A stretch of 64,000 bases of DNA from JAENVT01 sp963805445. GTDB lineage: Bacteria > Actinomycetota > Acidimicrobiia > Acidimicrobiales > Ilumatobacteraceae. The notes below the pieces were generated by a model, which saw nothing but the letters and a program-made list of their open reading frames with translations, did not search any database and had not been told where the DNA came from. The position numbers were made by a program, and so were the translations under genes. Positions 8,391 to 16,876 of the stretch are shown one piece after another (the first letter of the stretch is position 1; each line of letters starts with the position of its first letter). Where the stretch lies: assembly GCA_963805445.1 (NCBI GenBank), contig CAWDUI010000054.1:398845-462844 (forward strand), in the 5' to 3' direction.

Positions 8391-9539
8391 TCAGCTGATC
8401 TTCAAGGCGGCGTTGAAGACCTTCTTGGACTTGAACTCGACAGCGATTCGCCGGGCCATCTCGTGAAAGAGCCTGGCGGATTCGCTGTCGGGGTCGGCGA
8501 CGGTGATGGGGACGCCGTCGTCGCCGCCCTCGCGCAACTCGGGAACGAGGGGCAGCTTGCCGAGCAGGGGGACACCGAGCGAATCGGCCAGTTCCTGGCC
8601 GCCGCCTTCACCGAAGATCTCGTAGCGCTTGCCGTCGTCGCCGGTGAACCAGCTCATGTTCTCGATCACGGCTTTGACTGTCATGTTGACCTTCGCCGCC
8701 ATCGCCGCTGACAGCGCGGCGACCTTCTGCGCTGCGGGCTGCGGGGTCGTGACGACATACACCTCGGCTCGCGGGAGGTACTGGCTGAGGCTGAGGGCGA
8801 TGTCGCCCGTGCCGGGCGGCATGTCGATCAGCAAGAAGTCGGGCTCGTCCCAGAAGACATCGGTGAGGAACTGCTCGAGCGCCTTGTGCAGCATCGGGCC
8901 GCGCCACACGACTGCCTGGCCCTCCGGCACGAAGTAGCCGATCGAGATGCAGCGCACGCCGTGGCTCTCGGGCGGCACGAGCATTCCGTCGATGACCACC
9001 GGGTCGCGGTCGGCGCCGAGCATGCGGGGGATGGAGAAGCCATAGATGTCGGCGTCGACGATCCCGACCGAGTAGCCCTGTTGGGCCAGGGCCACGGCGA
9101 GGTTGACCGTGACGCTCGACTTGCCGACGCCACCCTTGCCCGACGAGATCAGCAGCGGGCGGGTCTTCGAACCGGGTTCGGCAAACGGCACCGCTCGCCC
9201 TTCGGCGTGACCATGCGCCTGCCCTTGGCCGGCGGTGGCGCCGGGGTTGCCGTGCAGCATCGTGCGCACGGCCTCACGCTCCTGGTCGGTCATCACGGTG
9301 AAGTCCAACGTCACCTTGCGCACACCGGGCAGCGGCGCCACGGCGGCGGTGACCCGGCTGGTGATCTCGTTGCGCAGCGGGCACCCGGCGACCGTGAGGG
9401 CGATCTGGATCCCGGCCACGCCGTCGTCGTCGAGCCCCACGTGGCGGACCATGCCGAGGTCGACGATGGATCGTCGCAGCTCGGGATCCTCCACAGGCCG
9501 CAGTGCCTCGAAGATCTGCTCGTTCGTGGTTGCCGGCAT
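8391..9539 (-). CDS. mrp: Mrp/NBP35-family Fe-S cluster carrier ATPase with N-terminal DUF59 domain
   Basis: From ATG 9537-9539 with an AAAGGGT ribosome site this is 382 residues. Residues 1-85 form a DUF59/MIP18-like domain (ALRPVEDPELRRSIVDLGM) carrying the conserved Cys (TVAGCPLRNEI). The ParA/MinD-like ATPase follows, with the deviant Walker A SGKGGVGKSSVTVNLA near residue 130 and the Walker-B-like FLLIDMPPGTGDI. Mrp/ApbC proteins bind and transfer Fe-S clusters in the cytoplasm. The divergent neighbour encodes a SufR-like regulator, which supports an iron-sulfur role. Confidence 0.9.
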   Translation of the reverse strand: MPATTNEQIFEALRPVEDPELRRSIVDLGMVRHVGLDDDGVAGIQIALTVAGCPLRNEITSRVTAAVAPLPGVRKVTLDFTVMTDQEREAVRTMLHGNPGATAGQGQAHGHAEGRAVPFAEPGSKTRPLLISSGKGGVGKSSVTVNLAVALAQQGYSVGIVDADIYGFSIPRMLGADRDPVVIDGMLVPPESHGVRCISIGYFVPEGQAVVWRGPMLHKALEQFLTDVFWDEPDFLLIDMPPGTGDIALSLSQYLPRAEVYVVTTPQPAAQKVAALSAAMAAKVNMTVKAVIENMSWFTGDDGKRYEIFGEGGGQELADSLGVPLLGKLPLVPELREGGDDGVPITVADPDSESARLFHEMARRIAVEFKSKKVFNAALKIS

Positions 9540-9614
9540 GGTGACCCTTTCGGCGCTCGGTCGGTGAAACGGGGCGCAGCGAATTACCACTACGCGGATA
9601 GGTAGAATACCGGC

Positions 9615-10343
9615 GTGGCTGCGAACCCGCCCAGCGCGTCGATGGCATCAGGTGCCTTCACCGCGACCGTTTCCGCCATCACCAACGCATTCGGCGACCC
9701 CACGCGTCGCGGCATCTACCTGTTCGCCCGCGAGCACGAGACCGGCGTGACGGCGTCGCAGGTGGCCGAACAGTTCGGGCTGCATCCCAACGTGGCCCGC
9801 CATCACCTCGACCGCCTGGCGGCCGGCGGTTACCTCGAGGTCGCCGTCGAACGGGCCGAGGGCGCGGGCGCGGGCCGGCCGTCGAAGCGGTACCGCTCCG
9901 TCGCCAACGTGTCGATCGACGTCGCCGTGCGCAGCGAGGATCTCGTGCTGTCGCTGCTGGGCAAGGCGCTGGCCCTGCTGCCGAGCGACCAGGCCGAGGC
10001 GATGGCCGAACAGGTCGGTCAGGAGTACGGGCAGGCCATGGCTGCGGGCATGTCGGGGCTCGATGTCGCCGTCGGCCAGCGCAGCTTGCGGTCGGCCATG
10101 CAGGCGGTGGCTGACGCCCTGACGGCACATGGATTTGCGGCGCACGCCGACCAGCGAAACAACCAGCTGCGAATCGTCAGCAACCACTGCCCGTTCGGCG
10201 ACGTGGCGATCGAGCATCCGGTGATCTGTGCGGTCGACCGCGGCATGGTCAAAGGCATGCTCGGCGCGCTGTGTGGCGACACCGATGTCAGCACCGAGGC
10301 ATCGCTGCCGCAGGGCGACACGTTCTGCGCCACCACCTTCTGA
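9615..10343 (+). CDS. SufR-like winged-helix regulator with candidate Fe-S ligands
   Basis: This 242-residue protein begins at GTG 9615. Residues 20-75 form a winged helix (FGDPTRRGIYLFA, VTASQVAEQFGLHPNVARHHLDRL). The C-terminal half ends with Cys residues in NHCPFGD, VICAVDRG, GALCGDTD and TFCATTF. That spacing recalls SufR, a repressor that senses iron-sulfur supply through a cluster. It is divergent from mrp with a gap of about 75 bases, consistent with control of its neighbour and of itself. The gap contains TACC and GGTA half-sites 12 bases apart, a weak operator candidate. Cluster binding is inferred from the cysteines only. Confidence 0.7.
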   Translation: MAANPPSASMASGAFTATVSAITNAFGDPTRRGIYLFAREHETGVTASQVAEQFGLHPNVARHHLDRLAAGGYLEVAVERAEGAGAGRPSKRYRSVANVSIDVAVRSEDLVLSLLGKALALLPSDQAEAMAEQVGQEYGQAMAAGMSGLDVAVGQRSLRSAMQAVADALTAHGFAAHADQRNNQLRIVSNHCPFGDVAIEHPVICAVDRGMVKGMLGALCGDTDVSTEASLPQGDTFCATTF

Positions 10344-10350
10344 TCGAGGG

Positions 10351-10989
10351 CTACTTGCGGAGCTGGGCGTACTCGATCACGCGGGCGACGATCACGTCGT
10401 CGCATTTGGCCACGGCACCGTTGTCGAACGGTGGCTGGGGGTCGTACTCGATCATCAGTTGCGCTGCTTGCGCAGCGGTGCGATCGACCAGCAACTCGAC
10501 GAGCCGCAGGGCCATGTCGATGCCACTGGACACACCGGCGGCGGTGATGATCCGCCGATCGAGGTGTTCGACGACGCGCTGAGCAGTCGGCGTGGCACCG
10601 GTCGCCTCCAGGTCGGGGTAGCAGGCCCAGTGGGTCGTCGCGGTCAGCCCGTCGAGCAGGCCGGCGCCGCCGAGCACGAGCGAACCGGTGCACACCGACG
10701 TCGTGTAGGTGCTCGACGTATGAGCGGTGCGCACCCAGTCGAGCACCCGCTCGTCGTGCATCAGCTGGCGGGTTCCGACACCACCGGGGAACACCACGAT
10801 GTCGGGGTGGGGGATCTCCTCGAACGTCGCATCGATGGTCACGCCCAGCAAGCCGTTCTCACTGCGAACCTCGCCACGCTGGTGACCGATGAAGGTGATG
10901 TCGAGGGTGGGGATGCGCTGCAGCACCTCGTACGGGCCGATCGCGTCGAGTGCCGTGAAGCGAGGGAACAGGGGAATGGCGACCTGCAT
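10351..10989 (-). CDS. DJ-1/PfpI protein, isonitrile-hydratase-like
   Basis: From ATG 10987-10989, with AGAAAGG upstream, this is 212 residues. The class-I glutamine-amidotransferase-like fold is evident. It has an early strand with an acidic residue (LDAIGPYEVLQ), the strand VFPGGVGTRQLM, and the nucleophile elbow TTSVCTGSLVLGGAGLL with a Cys near residue 100. An Asp/Ser-rich late motif GVSSGIDMALRL follows. The elbow is close to that of Pseudomonas isocyanide (isonitrile) hydratase InhA, which turns isonitriles into N-formamides. That activity is an inference. It lies 13 bases downstream of a GlxA-type regulator on the same strand, so the pair is probably one operon. Confidence 0.75.
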   Translation of the reverse strand: MQVAIPLFPRFTALDAIGPYEVLQRIPTLDITFIGHQRGEVRSENGLLGVTIDATFEEIPHPDIVVFPGGVGTRQLMHDERVLDWVRTAHTSSTYTTSVCTGSLVLGGAGLLDGLTATTHWACYPDLEATGATPTAQRVVEHLDRRIITAAGVSSGIDMALRLVELLVDRTAAQAAQLMIEYDPQPPFDNGAVAKCDDVIVARVIEYAQLRK

Positions 10990-11002
10990 TGTGTGGACCT
11001 TT

Positions 11003-12023
11003 CTACGACGCGGCGCCGAGGTGCCGCGAGTCGGTGGTGGGTGAACGAAATCGGCGACGGTAGGCATCGGGCGCGACGCCAACTCGGCGTTGGAAGGCGC
11101 GGCGCAACGATTCGGCGGTGCCCAGGCCGCAGTGCGCCGCGATCAGATCGAGCGAGGTGGTCGTGGACTCCAGCTCTGAACGAGCGGCCTCGACGCGCAC
11201 CCGTTCGACGTAGCGCGCCGGTGTCTCGCCGACCTGCGCCGTGAACACGCGGCTGAAGTGCCGGCTGCTCATCGCGGCCCGTTCGGCGAGCAGGTCGAGC
11301 CGATGGTCCTCGGCCGGATGTGTGTCGATGTGATCCTGCGCAGCGCGAACCACTGATCGGGTCGCACGCGGTACCCAGACCGGCGTGGCGAACTGGGTCT
11401 GGCCGCCGGGGCGGTGCAGGAACATCACCATCCACCGTGCCACCGTCTGGGCAACCTCGGTGCCGTGGTCGGCCTCGACCATCGCCAGGGCGAGGTCGAT
11501 CCCCGCAGTCACCCCTGCCGACGTCCACACGTTTCCGTCGCGACGGTAGATCGGGTCCGCATCGACCGTCACGCAGCGGATAGTCGCCGGCCAACTGCTG
11601 CGCCCGCGCCCAGTGGGTGGTGACCGTGCGTTCGTCGAGCAGGCCGGCTTCGGCGGCGATGAACGCGCCGGTGCACACGGTGGCGATTCTCCGGCTGTCA
11701 CGCGCTGCCCGGCGAATCCAGCCGACCAGGTGTTCGTCGTACCGGGCGGTTCGCGAGCCATCGCCTCCGGGGATCAGCAACGTGTCGATCTTCTGACGAG
11801 CCTGAGGCAGGGCGGCGGTGACGATCTGCAGCCCGCTCTCGGTCGTGATGGGCGCACCGCGGCGCGAGACGATCGTGAGCTGGTATCCGGCGGTGGGTTT
11901 CTTGCGGGATGCAAGCACGGTCGTGGCGCCGGCGAACACCTCGTGCGGACCGATGGCATCGAGCGGCTGCATGCCGTCGAAGGCGACGATGACGACAGAT
12001 CTGCGGGGCACGTGGTTGATCAT
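11003..12023 (-). pseudogene. GlxA-family AraC transcriptional activator, one-base frameshift
   Basis: Two minus-strand frames make one protein of about 340 residues. The N-terminal frame from ATG 12023 gives a DJ-1-like sensor domain (LDAIGPHEVFAGA, TLLIPGGDGSR, VCTGAFIAAEAGLLDE, TVTTHWARAQQLAGDYP). Near 11,577 an extra C shifts the frame. The second frame then gives VTVDADPIYRRDG, GVTAGIDLALAMVE, and a two-helix-turn-helix AraC domain (AMSSRHFSRVFTAQVGETP, CGLGTAESLRRAFQRRVG). GlxA-type regulators pair an inactive amidotransferase-like sensor with AraC DNA binding. It is directly followed by an isonitrile-hydratase-like gene. A sequencing error is as likely as true loss. Confidence 0.75.
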
Positions 12024-12140
12024 CGCTGGTTGCGTCTATGGCGTCAATGACACGGTTCCAACAGATCAGGACATGAACGAAGTTCCTACTCCGGTGTCGG
12101 AGTCTCTACGATGGTTGCGACCCTCATCGAAAGGACCGAC

Positions 12141-12374
12141 GTGGACGTACGCATCGGCGTCACCCAAGCCCCAAGGGAACTGACCCTCGAACTGCCGGAC
12201 GATCTCGATCGAGAGGCACTGAAGACCAAGATCGAGGCGGCACTCTCCGGTGCGGTTGACGTGTTGTGGTTGACCGACAAGCGCAATCGCGATGTCGGTG
12301 TGACATCGGCCAAGATCGCCTATGTCGAGATCGGCACGCCCGATGGAGATCGCAAGATCGGCTTCGGCGGCTGA
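12141..12374 (+). CDS. DUF3107 family protein
   Basis: From GTG 12141, with AAAGGA six bases upstream, this encodes 77 residues (VRIGVTQAPRELTLELPDD, TKIEAALSGAVDVLWLTDK, IAYVEIGTPDGDRKIGFGG). It matches the small actinobacterial DUF3107 family in length and pattern, a compact alpha/beta protein of unknown function often found near stress-regulation genes. A longer start at 12111 lacks a ribosome site and does not fit the family length. It is followed on the same strand by the pdtaS-type kinase. Confidence 0.75.
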   Translation: MDVRIGVTQAPRELTLELPDDLDREALKTKIEAALSGAVDVLWLTDKRNRDVGVTSAKIAYVEIGTPDGDRKIGFGG

Positions 12375-12419
12375 TTGTCGTCGCCGATGCATACGACTGC
12401 TGAGTGCTAGAACGACTGC

Positions 12420-13898
12420 ATGGCCACGTTGGGCGAACTCTGCCGGCAACACACGTCGCTGACCCGCGACGAGATCAACCATCTCAAACAGTTGGTCAGC
12501 GAGTGGGGGCTTTTGGCCGACCTGTGCTTCGCCGATCTGTTGCTGTACGTGCCATCGACAGATTCCGAGTGGCTGATCGTGGCTCAGGTACGTCCCGCCA
12601 CCGGTCAGACGATCTACCTCACCGATTACGTCGGTGTGCCGGCCGACAACGAGCGGCCGCTGTTGTCGTCGGCATTCGAGACCGGAGAGATCTGCGAGGG
12701 CGAGATCGCCGTCGATTCCGTGCCGGATCCGGCGCGGATGTTGGCCATTCCCGTGCGGCACGGATCCAAACCGATCGCCGTCCTCTCGCGCGAATGGTCG
12801 AATCGAACCGGCCGTCAGCCGGGTGAGCTGGAGCGGACGTATCTCGGGATCTTCCAGCGATTCGCAGCGATGATCGCCGAGGGGTCCTTCCCGTTCCACG
12901 GGTTGGTCGGCGACTCCAGCGCGGCTCCTCGTGTCGGTGACGGCGTGATGGTGGTCGACGAGGAGGCTCGCGTGCGCTACGCCTCGCCCAACGCAGTCTC
13001 CGCGCTGCACCGCGTCGGCATCAGCGCCAACGCCGTCGGTATGCGCCTGGCCGAACTGGGTTTCAACGACCGGCCGGTTCGCCTCGCCTACGAGGACCGC
13101 ATGCCGGTGATCGAGGAGTTCGACCAGACACCGAACGTCACGCTGCTCACTCGGTGCATGCCGATGCTGGCAGGCGGCGAGGTGACCGGTGGCATCTTGT
13201 TGCTGCGCGACGTCACCGAGGTGCGCAAGCGCGACAAGTTGCTGCTCTCCAAAGACGCCACCATCCGCGAGATCCACCACAGGGTCAAGAACAACCTGCA
13301 GACGATCTCGTCGCTCTTGCGCCTGCAGGGTCGGCGCCTCGAGTCGCCTGAAGCGAAGGCTGCGGTGGCCGAGTCCGTTCGCCGCATCCGCACGATCGCG
13401 TTGGTGCACGAGACGCTGTCGCGCGAGCCCGGCGACGATGTCGCCTTCCTCGAGATCGTTCGGCCACTTCTGCGTCTCGCCGAGGAAGGTTTGCAGTCGC
13501 CGGATCGACCCGTGCGCTTCACCGTGCAAGGCGATGGCGGTCGGCTGCCGTCGACCATCGCCACGCCGCTGTCAGTTGTGCTGACCGAACTGCTGCAGAA
13601 CGCCGTCGATCACGGTTTCCCCGAAGGCAGTCGGGGTGGCGATGTGGTGGTGCAACTCAACCCGACCTACGAGCTGCTCAACATCCGGGTGATCAACGAT
13701 GGCCGCGGACTCGACTCGAACTTCGAGTTGAACAAGGCCACCGGGCTGGGACTGTCGATCGTGCGCACGCTGGTGACGACGGAGTTGGCCGGCACCATCG
13801 TGATGCGGGCCGGCCTGCCGGAGGACTTCGAGGCGGCCGGGCTCGGCGATCAGCCGAAGGGCGCCGGCACCGTGGTCGACCTCACCGTGCCCATCTGA
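12420..13898 (+). CDS. pdtaS: PdtaS-type sensor histidine kinase
   Basis: This soluble 492-residue kinase has a GAF-like N-terminal domain at about residues 10-160. A PAS domain follows at about 180-280 (GVMVVDEEARVRYASPNA). The HisKA_2 dimerisation/phosphoacceptor helix carries EIHHRVKNNLQTISSLLRLQ, with the phosphorylated His near residue 286. The ATPase domain has the N box TELLQNAVDHGFPE and a G box (ATGLGLSIVRTLV). PdtaS phosphorylates the RNA-binding antiterminator PdtaR in mycobacteria. No membrane segments are seen. In Mycobacterium this gene is next to whiB1 in opposite orientation, the same arrangement as here. Confidence 0.85.
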   Translation: MATLGELCRQHTSLTRDEINHLKQLVSEWGLLADLCFADLLLYVPSTDSEWLIVAQVRPATGQTIYLTDYVGVPADNERPLLSSAFETGEICEGEIAVDSVPDPARMLAIPVRHGSKPIAVLSREWSNRTGRQPGELERTYLGIFQRFAAMIAEGSFPFHGLVGDSSAAPRVGDGVMVVDEEARVRYASPNAVSALHRVGISANAVGMRLAELGFNDRPVRLAYEDRMPVIEEFDQTPNVTLLTRCMPMLAGGEVTGGILLLRDVTEVRKRDKLLLSKDATIREIHHRVKNNLQTISSLLRLQGRRLESPEAKAAVAESVRRIRTIALVHETLSREPGDDVAFLEIVRPLLRLAEEGLQSPDRPVRFTVQGDGGRLPSTIATPLSVVLTELLQNAVDHGFPEGSRGGDVVVQLNPTYELLNIRVINDGRGLDSNFELNKATGLGLSIVRTLVTTELAGTIVMRAGLPEDFEAAGLGDQPKGAGTVVDLTVPI

Positions 13899-13920
13899 GC
13901 CGGCAGTGCTCGACGTCGGC

Positions 13921-14214
13921 TCAGCCGGCAGCTTTCTGGCGGGCGACGTATTGACGGCGCAGCACGCGCCGCTCTTCTTCCGATGTGCCACCCCAGATAC
14001 CGGAGTCCTGGTTGGTCTCCAGCGCGTAGTCGAGGCAATCGCGGTTCACGGGGCATTGCCCGCACACCTCTTTGGCCCGGGCGATCTGCAAGAGTGCGTA
14101 TCCAGTCGTGCCGACCGGGAAGAACAACTCCGGATCGGTATCACGACAAATGGCATTTGCTCGCCAGCTGTAATCGGCATTTGCAAGGGTCAGGCTGGAC
14201 GCGAGAATGGTCAC
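13921..14214 (-). CDS. whiB1: WhiB family iron-sulfur transcription regulator (WhiB1/WblE-like)
   Basis: This 97-residue protein starts at GTG 14212-14214 with a GAGGAG ribosome site about 8 bases upstream. It has the four cluster-binding cysteines C23, C51, C54 and C60, the last three in EVCGQCPVNRDC. The turn GIWGGTSEEERR precedes the basic tail RRVLRRQYVARQK. WhiB proteins bind a [4Fe-4S] cluster and partner with sigma factor region 4 to control transcription, and WhiB1 reacts with nitric oxide in mycobacteria. It is convergent with the pdtaS-type gene. The specific WhiB1/WblE assignment rests on length and neighbourhood. Confidence 0.9.
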   Translation of the reverse strand: MTILASSLTLANADYSWRANAICRDTDPELFFPVGTTGYALLQIARAKEVCGQCPVNRDCLDYALETNQDSGIWGGTSEEERRVLRRQYVARQKAAG

Positions 14215-14307
14215 GATCGACTCCTCAGGAGGAAATTGTGAGAATTTTCACGTGCAGACGAGCCACAAGTGGACGGACTCTCGACAACGGTGTGCACAGT
14301 GCTGTCA

Positions 14308-14336
14308 AACCTAGGAAACAATTCGTTCGTTGACAA
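14308..14336 (-). promoter_or_regulatory. candidate sigma-A-type promoter for whiB
   Basis: Reading the minus strand, TTGTCA (14331-14336) and TAGGTT (14308-14313) are separated by 17 bases, the standard vegetative spacing. They lie about 95 bases upstream of the WhiB start codon, leaving a moderate 5' leader. This is a pattern match only. Confidence 0.4.
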
Positions 14337-14385
14337 GGGGTAGAGGCATGTTCTCGAACATAGTTCCTAGAGATGGGGGGTATCT

Positions 14386-15087
14386 ATGGTAGAGGTGTTG
14401 GCCCATCGCGGCGCTTCTCGAGCCGCGCGGGAGAACACGATCGAGGCATTTCACCTGGCAGCGACCCTCGGCAGCGACGGCGTCGAGCTCGATGTGCGGC
14501 GTACCTCAGACGGAGCGTTAGTCGTGCATCACGATCCGTGTCTCACCGACGGACGAGCGATCATCGGCCTGAAAGCGGTCGACTTGCCGCCGCACGTGCC
14601 GCACCTCGACGCCGCCCTCGATGCGTGCAGCGGAATGTGGGTCAACGTCGAGATCAAGAACGACGCCGACGAACCCGACTTCGATCCGACCGACTCGATC
14701 GCCGCCCGCACGATCGATCTGCTCGCGGCACGCGGCGACGACGATCGATGGCTGGTCTCGTCGTTCCGTCTCGAGACGATCGATCGCTGCAAGGCGATCA
14801 GCAACATCCGCACGGCCTGGCTCGTCGAGACCGTGCCCGACGACGTGATCGCCACGATGGTCGGCCGTGGTCACGTCGCGTTGCACCCGAACGTCGCAAC
14901 GCTACGGAGATCCCACATCGACGTCTGCCACGGAGCCGGCATTGCCGTCAACACCTGGACGTGCGATGACCCGCGACGCATGGAGGAACTGATCGATTGG
15001 GGAATCGATGCGATCTGCACCAACGTTCCTGATGTGGCGATCGCCGTGATCGCCGGGCATCACACCGGAATGGGCAACGAGGGATAG
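14386..15087 (+). CDS. glycerophosphodiester phosphodiesterase
   Basis: This 233-residue TIM-barrel enzyme has the GDPD signature. The catalytic HRGAS is near residue 7, ENTIEAF at 18, the metal ligands GVELDVRRT near 33, and the second catalytic His in LVVHHDPCL near 48. VNVEIKND supplies a further metal ligand. It hydrolyses glycerophosphodiesters to glycerol-3-phosphate and an alcohol. No signal peptide is present, so it is cytoplasmic, as for UgpQ-type enzymes. A GGGGGG ribosome site precedes the ATG. Its 3' end overlaps the convergent lipid kinase by 28 bases. Confidence 0.88.
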   Translation: MVEVLAHRGASRAARENTIEAFHLAATLGSDGVELDVRRTSDGALVVHHDPCLTDGRAIIGLKAVDLPPHVPHLDAALDACSGMWVNVEIKNDADEPDFDPTDSIAARTIDLLAARGDDDRWLVSSFRLETIDRCKAISNIRTAWLVETVPDDVIATMVGRGHVALHPNVATLRRSHIDVCHGAGIAVNTWTCDDPRRMEELIDWGIDAICTNVPDVAIAVIAGHHTGMGNEG

Positions 15088-15992
15088 ACCAGCTCGACCG
15101 CGTCGGGGCGGTGCTCGAAGCGAAGCTCGAGAGTCTCGCCCAGGTAATCGCCATCGAGCTGGAACGGGAACGGGCGCGCCGATGTGATGCTGAGGCACGA
15201 CAGGTCGGTCTGCACGTCGACCGTGTCGGACTGCTTCATGCCGCCACCGCCACGCAGTGCGCCACCGAGGGCGTGCAGGATGGCACCGACCTTCAGGGTC
15301 TTGAACGTGATCGCCACCAGGCCTCGGTCGAACGTGGCTGCCGGGCTGAGGTCGAGCGGTCGGTTCCCGAGATAGGTGTACGGGTTCGTGTTGAGCACGA
15401 TCGTGAAGTAGCCATCGACGGGCGCCGGGGCCGCTGATGTCCGCACCTGGAAGTGCGGCTCGGCGCGGTCGTACTTGCTCATCCACGTACGCACCGACGC
15501 GTAGATGAACAGGGGGTGGCCGAGCCAGCGCTTCATCGCTGCCCGTCGCTCGACCTCGCGCACGACCGCCGCGTCGTAGCCGATCCCGGTGTGGAAGCAG
15601 AAGTACCGACCATTGACATGGCCGAGCCCGATGGGCCGGATGTCGTGGGCCGCGATCCCATTGGCGAGCAGTTGCACTGCGGGCACCGGGTCGTTGGGCA
15701 TGCCGAGGGTGCGGGCAAACACGTTGGTGCTGCCGCCGGGCAGGATGCCGAGCGCCGTCTTGGTCCCTGCCACACCGGTGGCAACCTCGTTCAGCGTGCC
15801 GTCACCGCCGAAGCCGATGACGATGTCGACACCGCGACGTGCGGCGTCCTGGGCGAAGCGGATCGCGTGCCCGCGGCGGTTGGTCTCGACCACCTCGACG
15901 TCGTTGCCCTGGGCGAGGGCGCGATGCACGACAACGGTGTTGCGCGCAGTGACCGACGAGGCAAAAGCATTGACCACCAGCAGGATGCGCAA
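15060..15992 (-). CDS. diacylglycerol-kinase family lipid kinase
   Basis: This 310-residue protein has the DAGK catalytic signature GFGGDGTLNEVATGV near residue 60. The nucleotide-binding loop LGILPGGSTNVFARTLG is near 82, and the C-terminal beta domain ends FQLDGDYLGETLELRF. It resembles DgkB/YegS-like kinases, which phosphorylate diacylglycerol or related lipids with ATP at the membrane face. The lipid substrate is unresolved. It is convergent with the GDPD gene with a 28-base overlap, and divergent from etfB. Together with GDPD it suggests lipid head-group turnover. Confidence 0.88.
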   Translation of the reverse strand: MRILLVVNAFASSVTARNTVVVHRALAQGNDVEVVETNRRGHAIRFAQDAARRGVDIVIGFGGDGTLNEVATGVAGTKTALGILPGGSTNVFARTLGMPNDPVPAVQLLANGIAAHDIRPIGLGHVNGRYFCFHTGIGYDAAVVREVERRAAMKRWLGHPLFIYASVRTWMSKYDRAEPHFQVRTSAAPAPVDGYFTIVLNTNPYTYLGNRPLDLSPAATFDRGLVAITFKTLKVGAILHALGGALRGGGGMKQSDTVDVQTDLSCLSITSARPFPFQLDGDYLGETLELRFEHRPDAVELVYPSLPIPV

Positions 15993-16091
15993 GACCGCGA
16001 CGATACCCGACCGGGTCGCCGATGGGTCTCGGTGCGGCTTCGGGTCGGCAGTTGGGTCATGGCCCTACTACGCGGTAACAATGGTGCCCCT

Positions 16092-16868
16092 ATGAACGTG
16101 ACCGTCTGTGTGAAGCAGATTCCCGATCCGGCGATGCCGGGTGAGCTGAACAGCTCGACCAACACCTTGAAGCGCGAGGGCAAGCTGATCCTCGACGAGT
16201 CCGACAGTTATGGCGTGGAGATGGCGTTGCAGCTCGTCGCCGCAGCCGGCGAGGGCGAGGTCAGTCTGGTGTCGATGGCACCCAACGACGAGGTCAGTGG
16301 GTTGCGCACGGCACTGGCGATGGGCGCGGCCCGGGGCATCTTGGTCAGTGATGCGAGCCTGTTGGGCAGTGATGCCCTCACGACCGCCAAGGTGTTGGCT
16401 GCGGCGATCAGCCGCCTGGGTGCCGCCGATCTGATCATCGCGGCGACCGAATCGAGTGACGGGTACACGGGGACGGTGCCCGAGCAGGTGGCTGAGGTGT
16501 TGGGTTTGCCGTCGGTGACGTTCGCCAAGCATGTGGTGGTGGAAGCAGGTTCGTTGAAGGTCAACCGCCAGACCGAGGAGGGCTATGACGAGGTGACGTG
16601 TCCGTTGCCGGCGGTGATCAGTGTGACCGCCGGGGTGGTCGAGCCGCGGTATCCGAGCTTCAAGGGGATCATGGCCGCCAAGTCGAAGCCGGTCGAGACG
16701 GTGACGGCTGCCGATCTCGGTGTCACACCGGTCGGGTGGGCCGGTGCAGGGCAAGCCATTGCCAGTGTCACCCAGGCCGAGGCTCGTGCTGCAGGCGAGA
16801 TCATCGAAGACGACGGAGAGGGGTACGCCAAGATCGTGGCGTTCCTCGAGAACCTGAAGGTCATCTGA
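16092..16868 (+). CDS. etfB: electron transfer flavoprotein beta subunit
   Basis: The 258-residue EtfB starts at ATG 16092 (MNVTVCVKQIPDP). The frame is open far upstream, but only this start gives the family N-terminus. It has the AMP/FAD-handling fold, with ESSDGYTGTVPEQVAEVLGL near residue 125 and the conserved VEPRYPSFKGIMAAKSKP near residue 188. It forms the heterodimeric ETF that carries electrons from acyl-CoA dehydrogenases to the respiratory chain. etfA follows after 8 bases with a GAGG ribosome site, so they form one operon. Confidence 0.93.
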   Translation: MNVTVCVKQIPDPAMPGELNSSTNTLKREGKLILDESDSYGVEMALQLVAAAGEGEVSLVSMAPNDEVSGLRTALAMGAARGILVSDASLLGSDALTTAKVLAAAISRLGAADLIIAATESSDGYTGTVPEQVAEVLGLPSVTFAKHVVVEAGSLKVNRQTEEGYDEVTCPLPAVISVTAGVVEPRYPSFKGIMAAKSKPVETVTAADLGVTPVGWAGAGQAIASVTQAEARAAGEIIEDDGEGYAKIVAFLENLKVI

Positions 16869-16876
16869 GGAGCATC

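Noticed and set aside
8389..8400. GATCAGCTGATC palindrome between the phosphatase and mrp
   Set aside because: Only 12 bases, overlapping the mrp stop, and expected by chance at this length.
12066..13529. 487-residue minus-strand frame
   Set aside because: It is the antisense of the PdtaS-type kinase, with Arg/His/Gln-rich composition and no domain; a high-GC shadow frame.
14348..14361. ATGTTC-TC-GAACAT as an SOS (LexA) box
   Set aside because: The half-sites have the opposite order and a 2-base centre, unlike the GAAC-N4-GTTC core of actinobacterial LexA sites.
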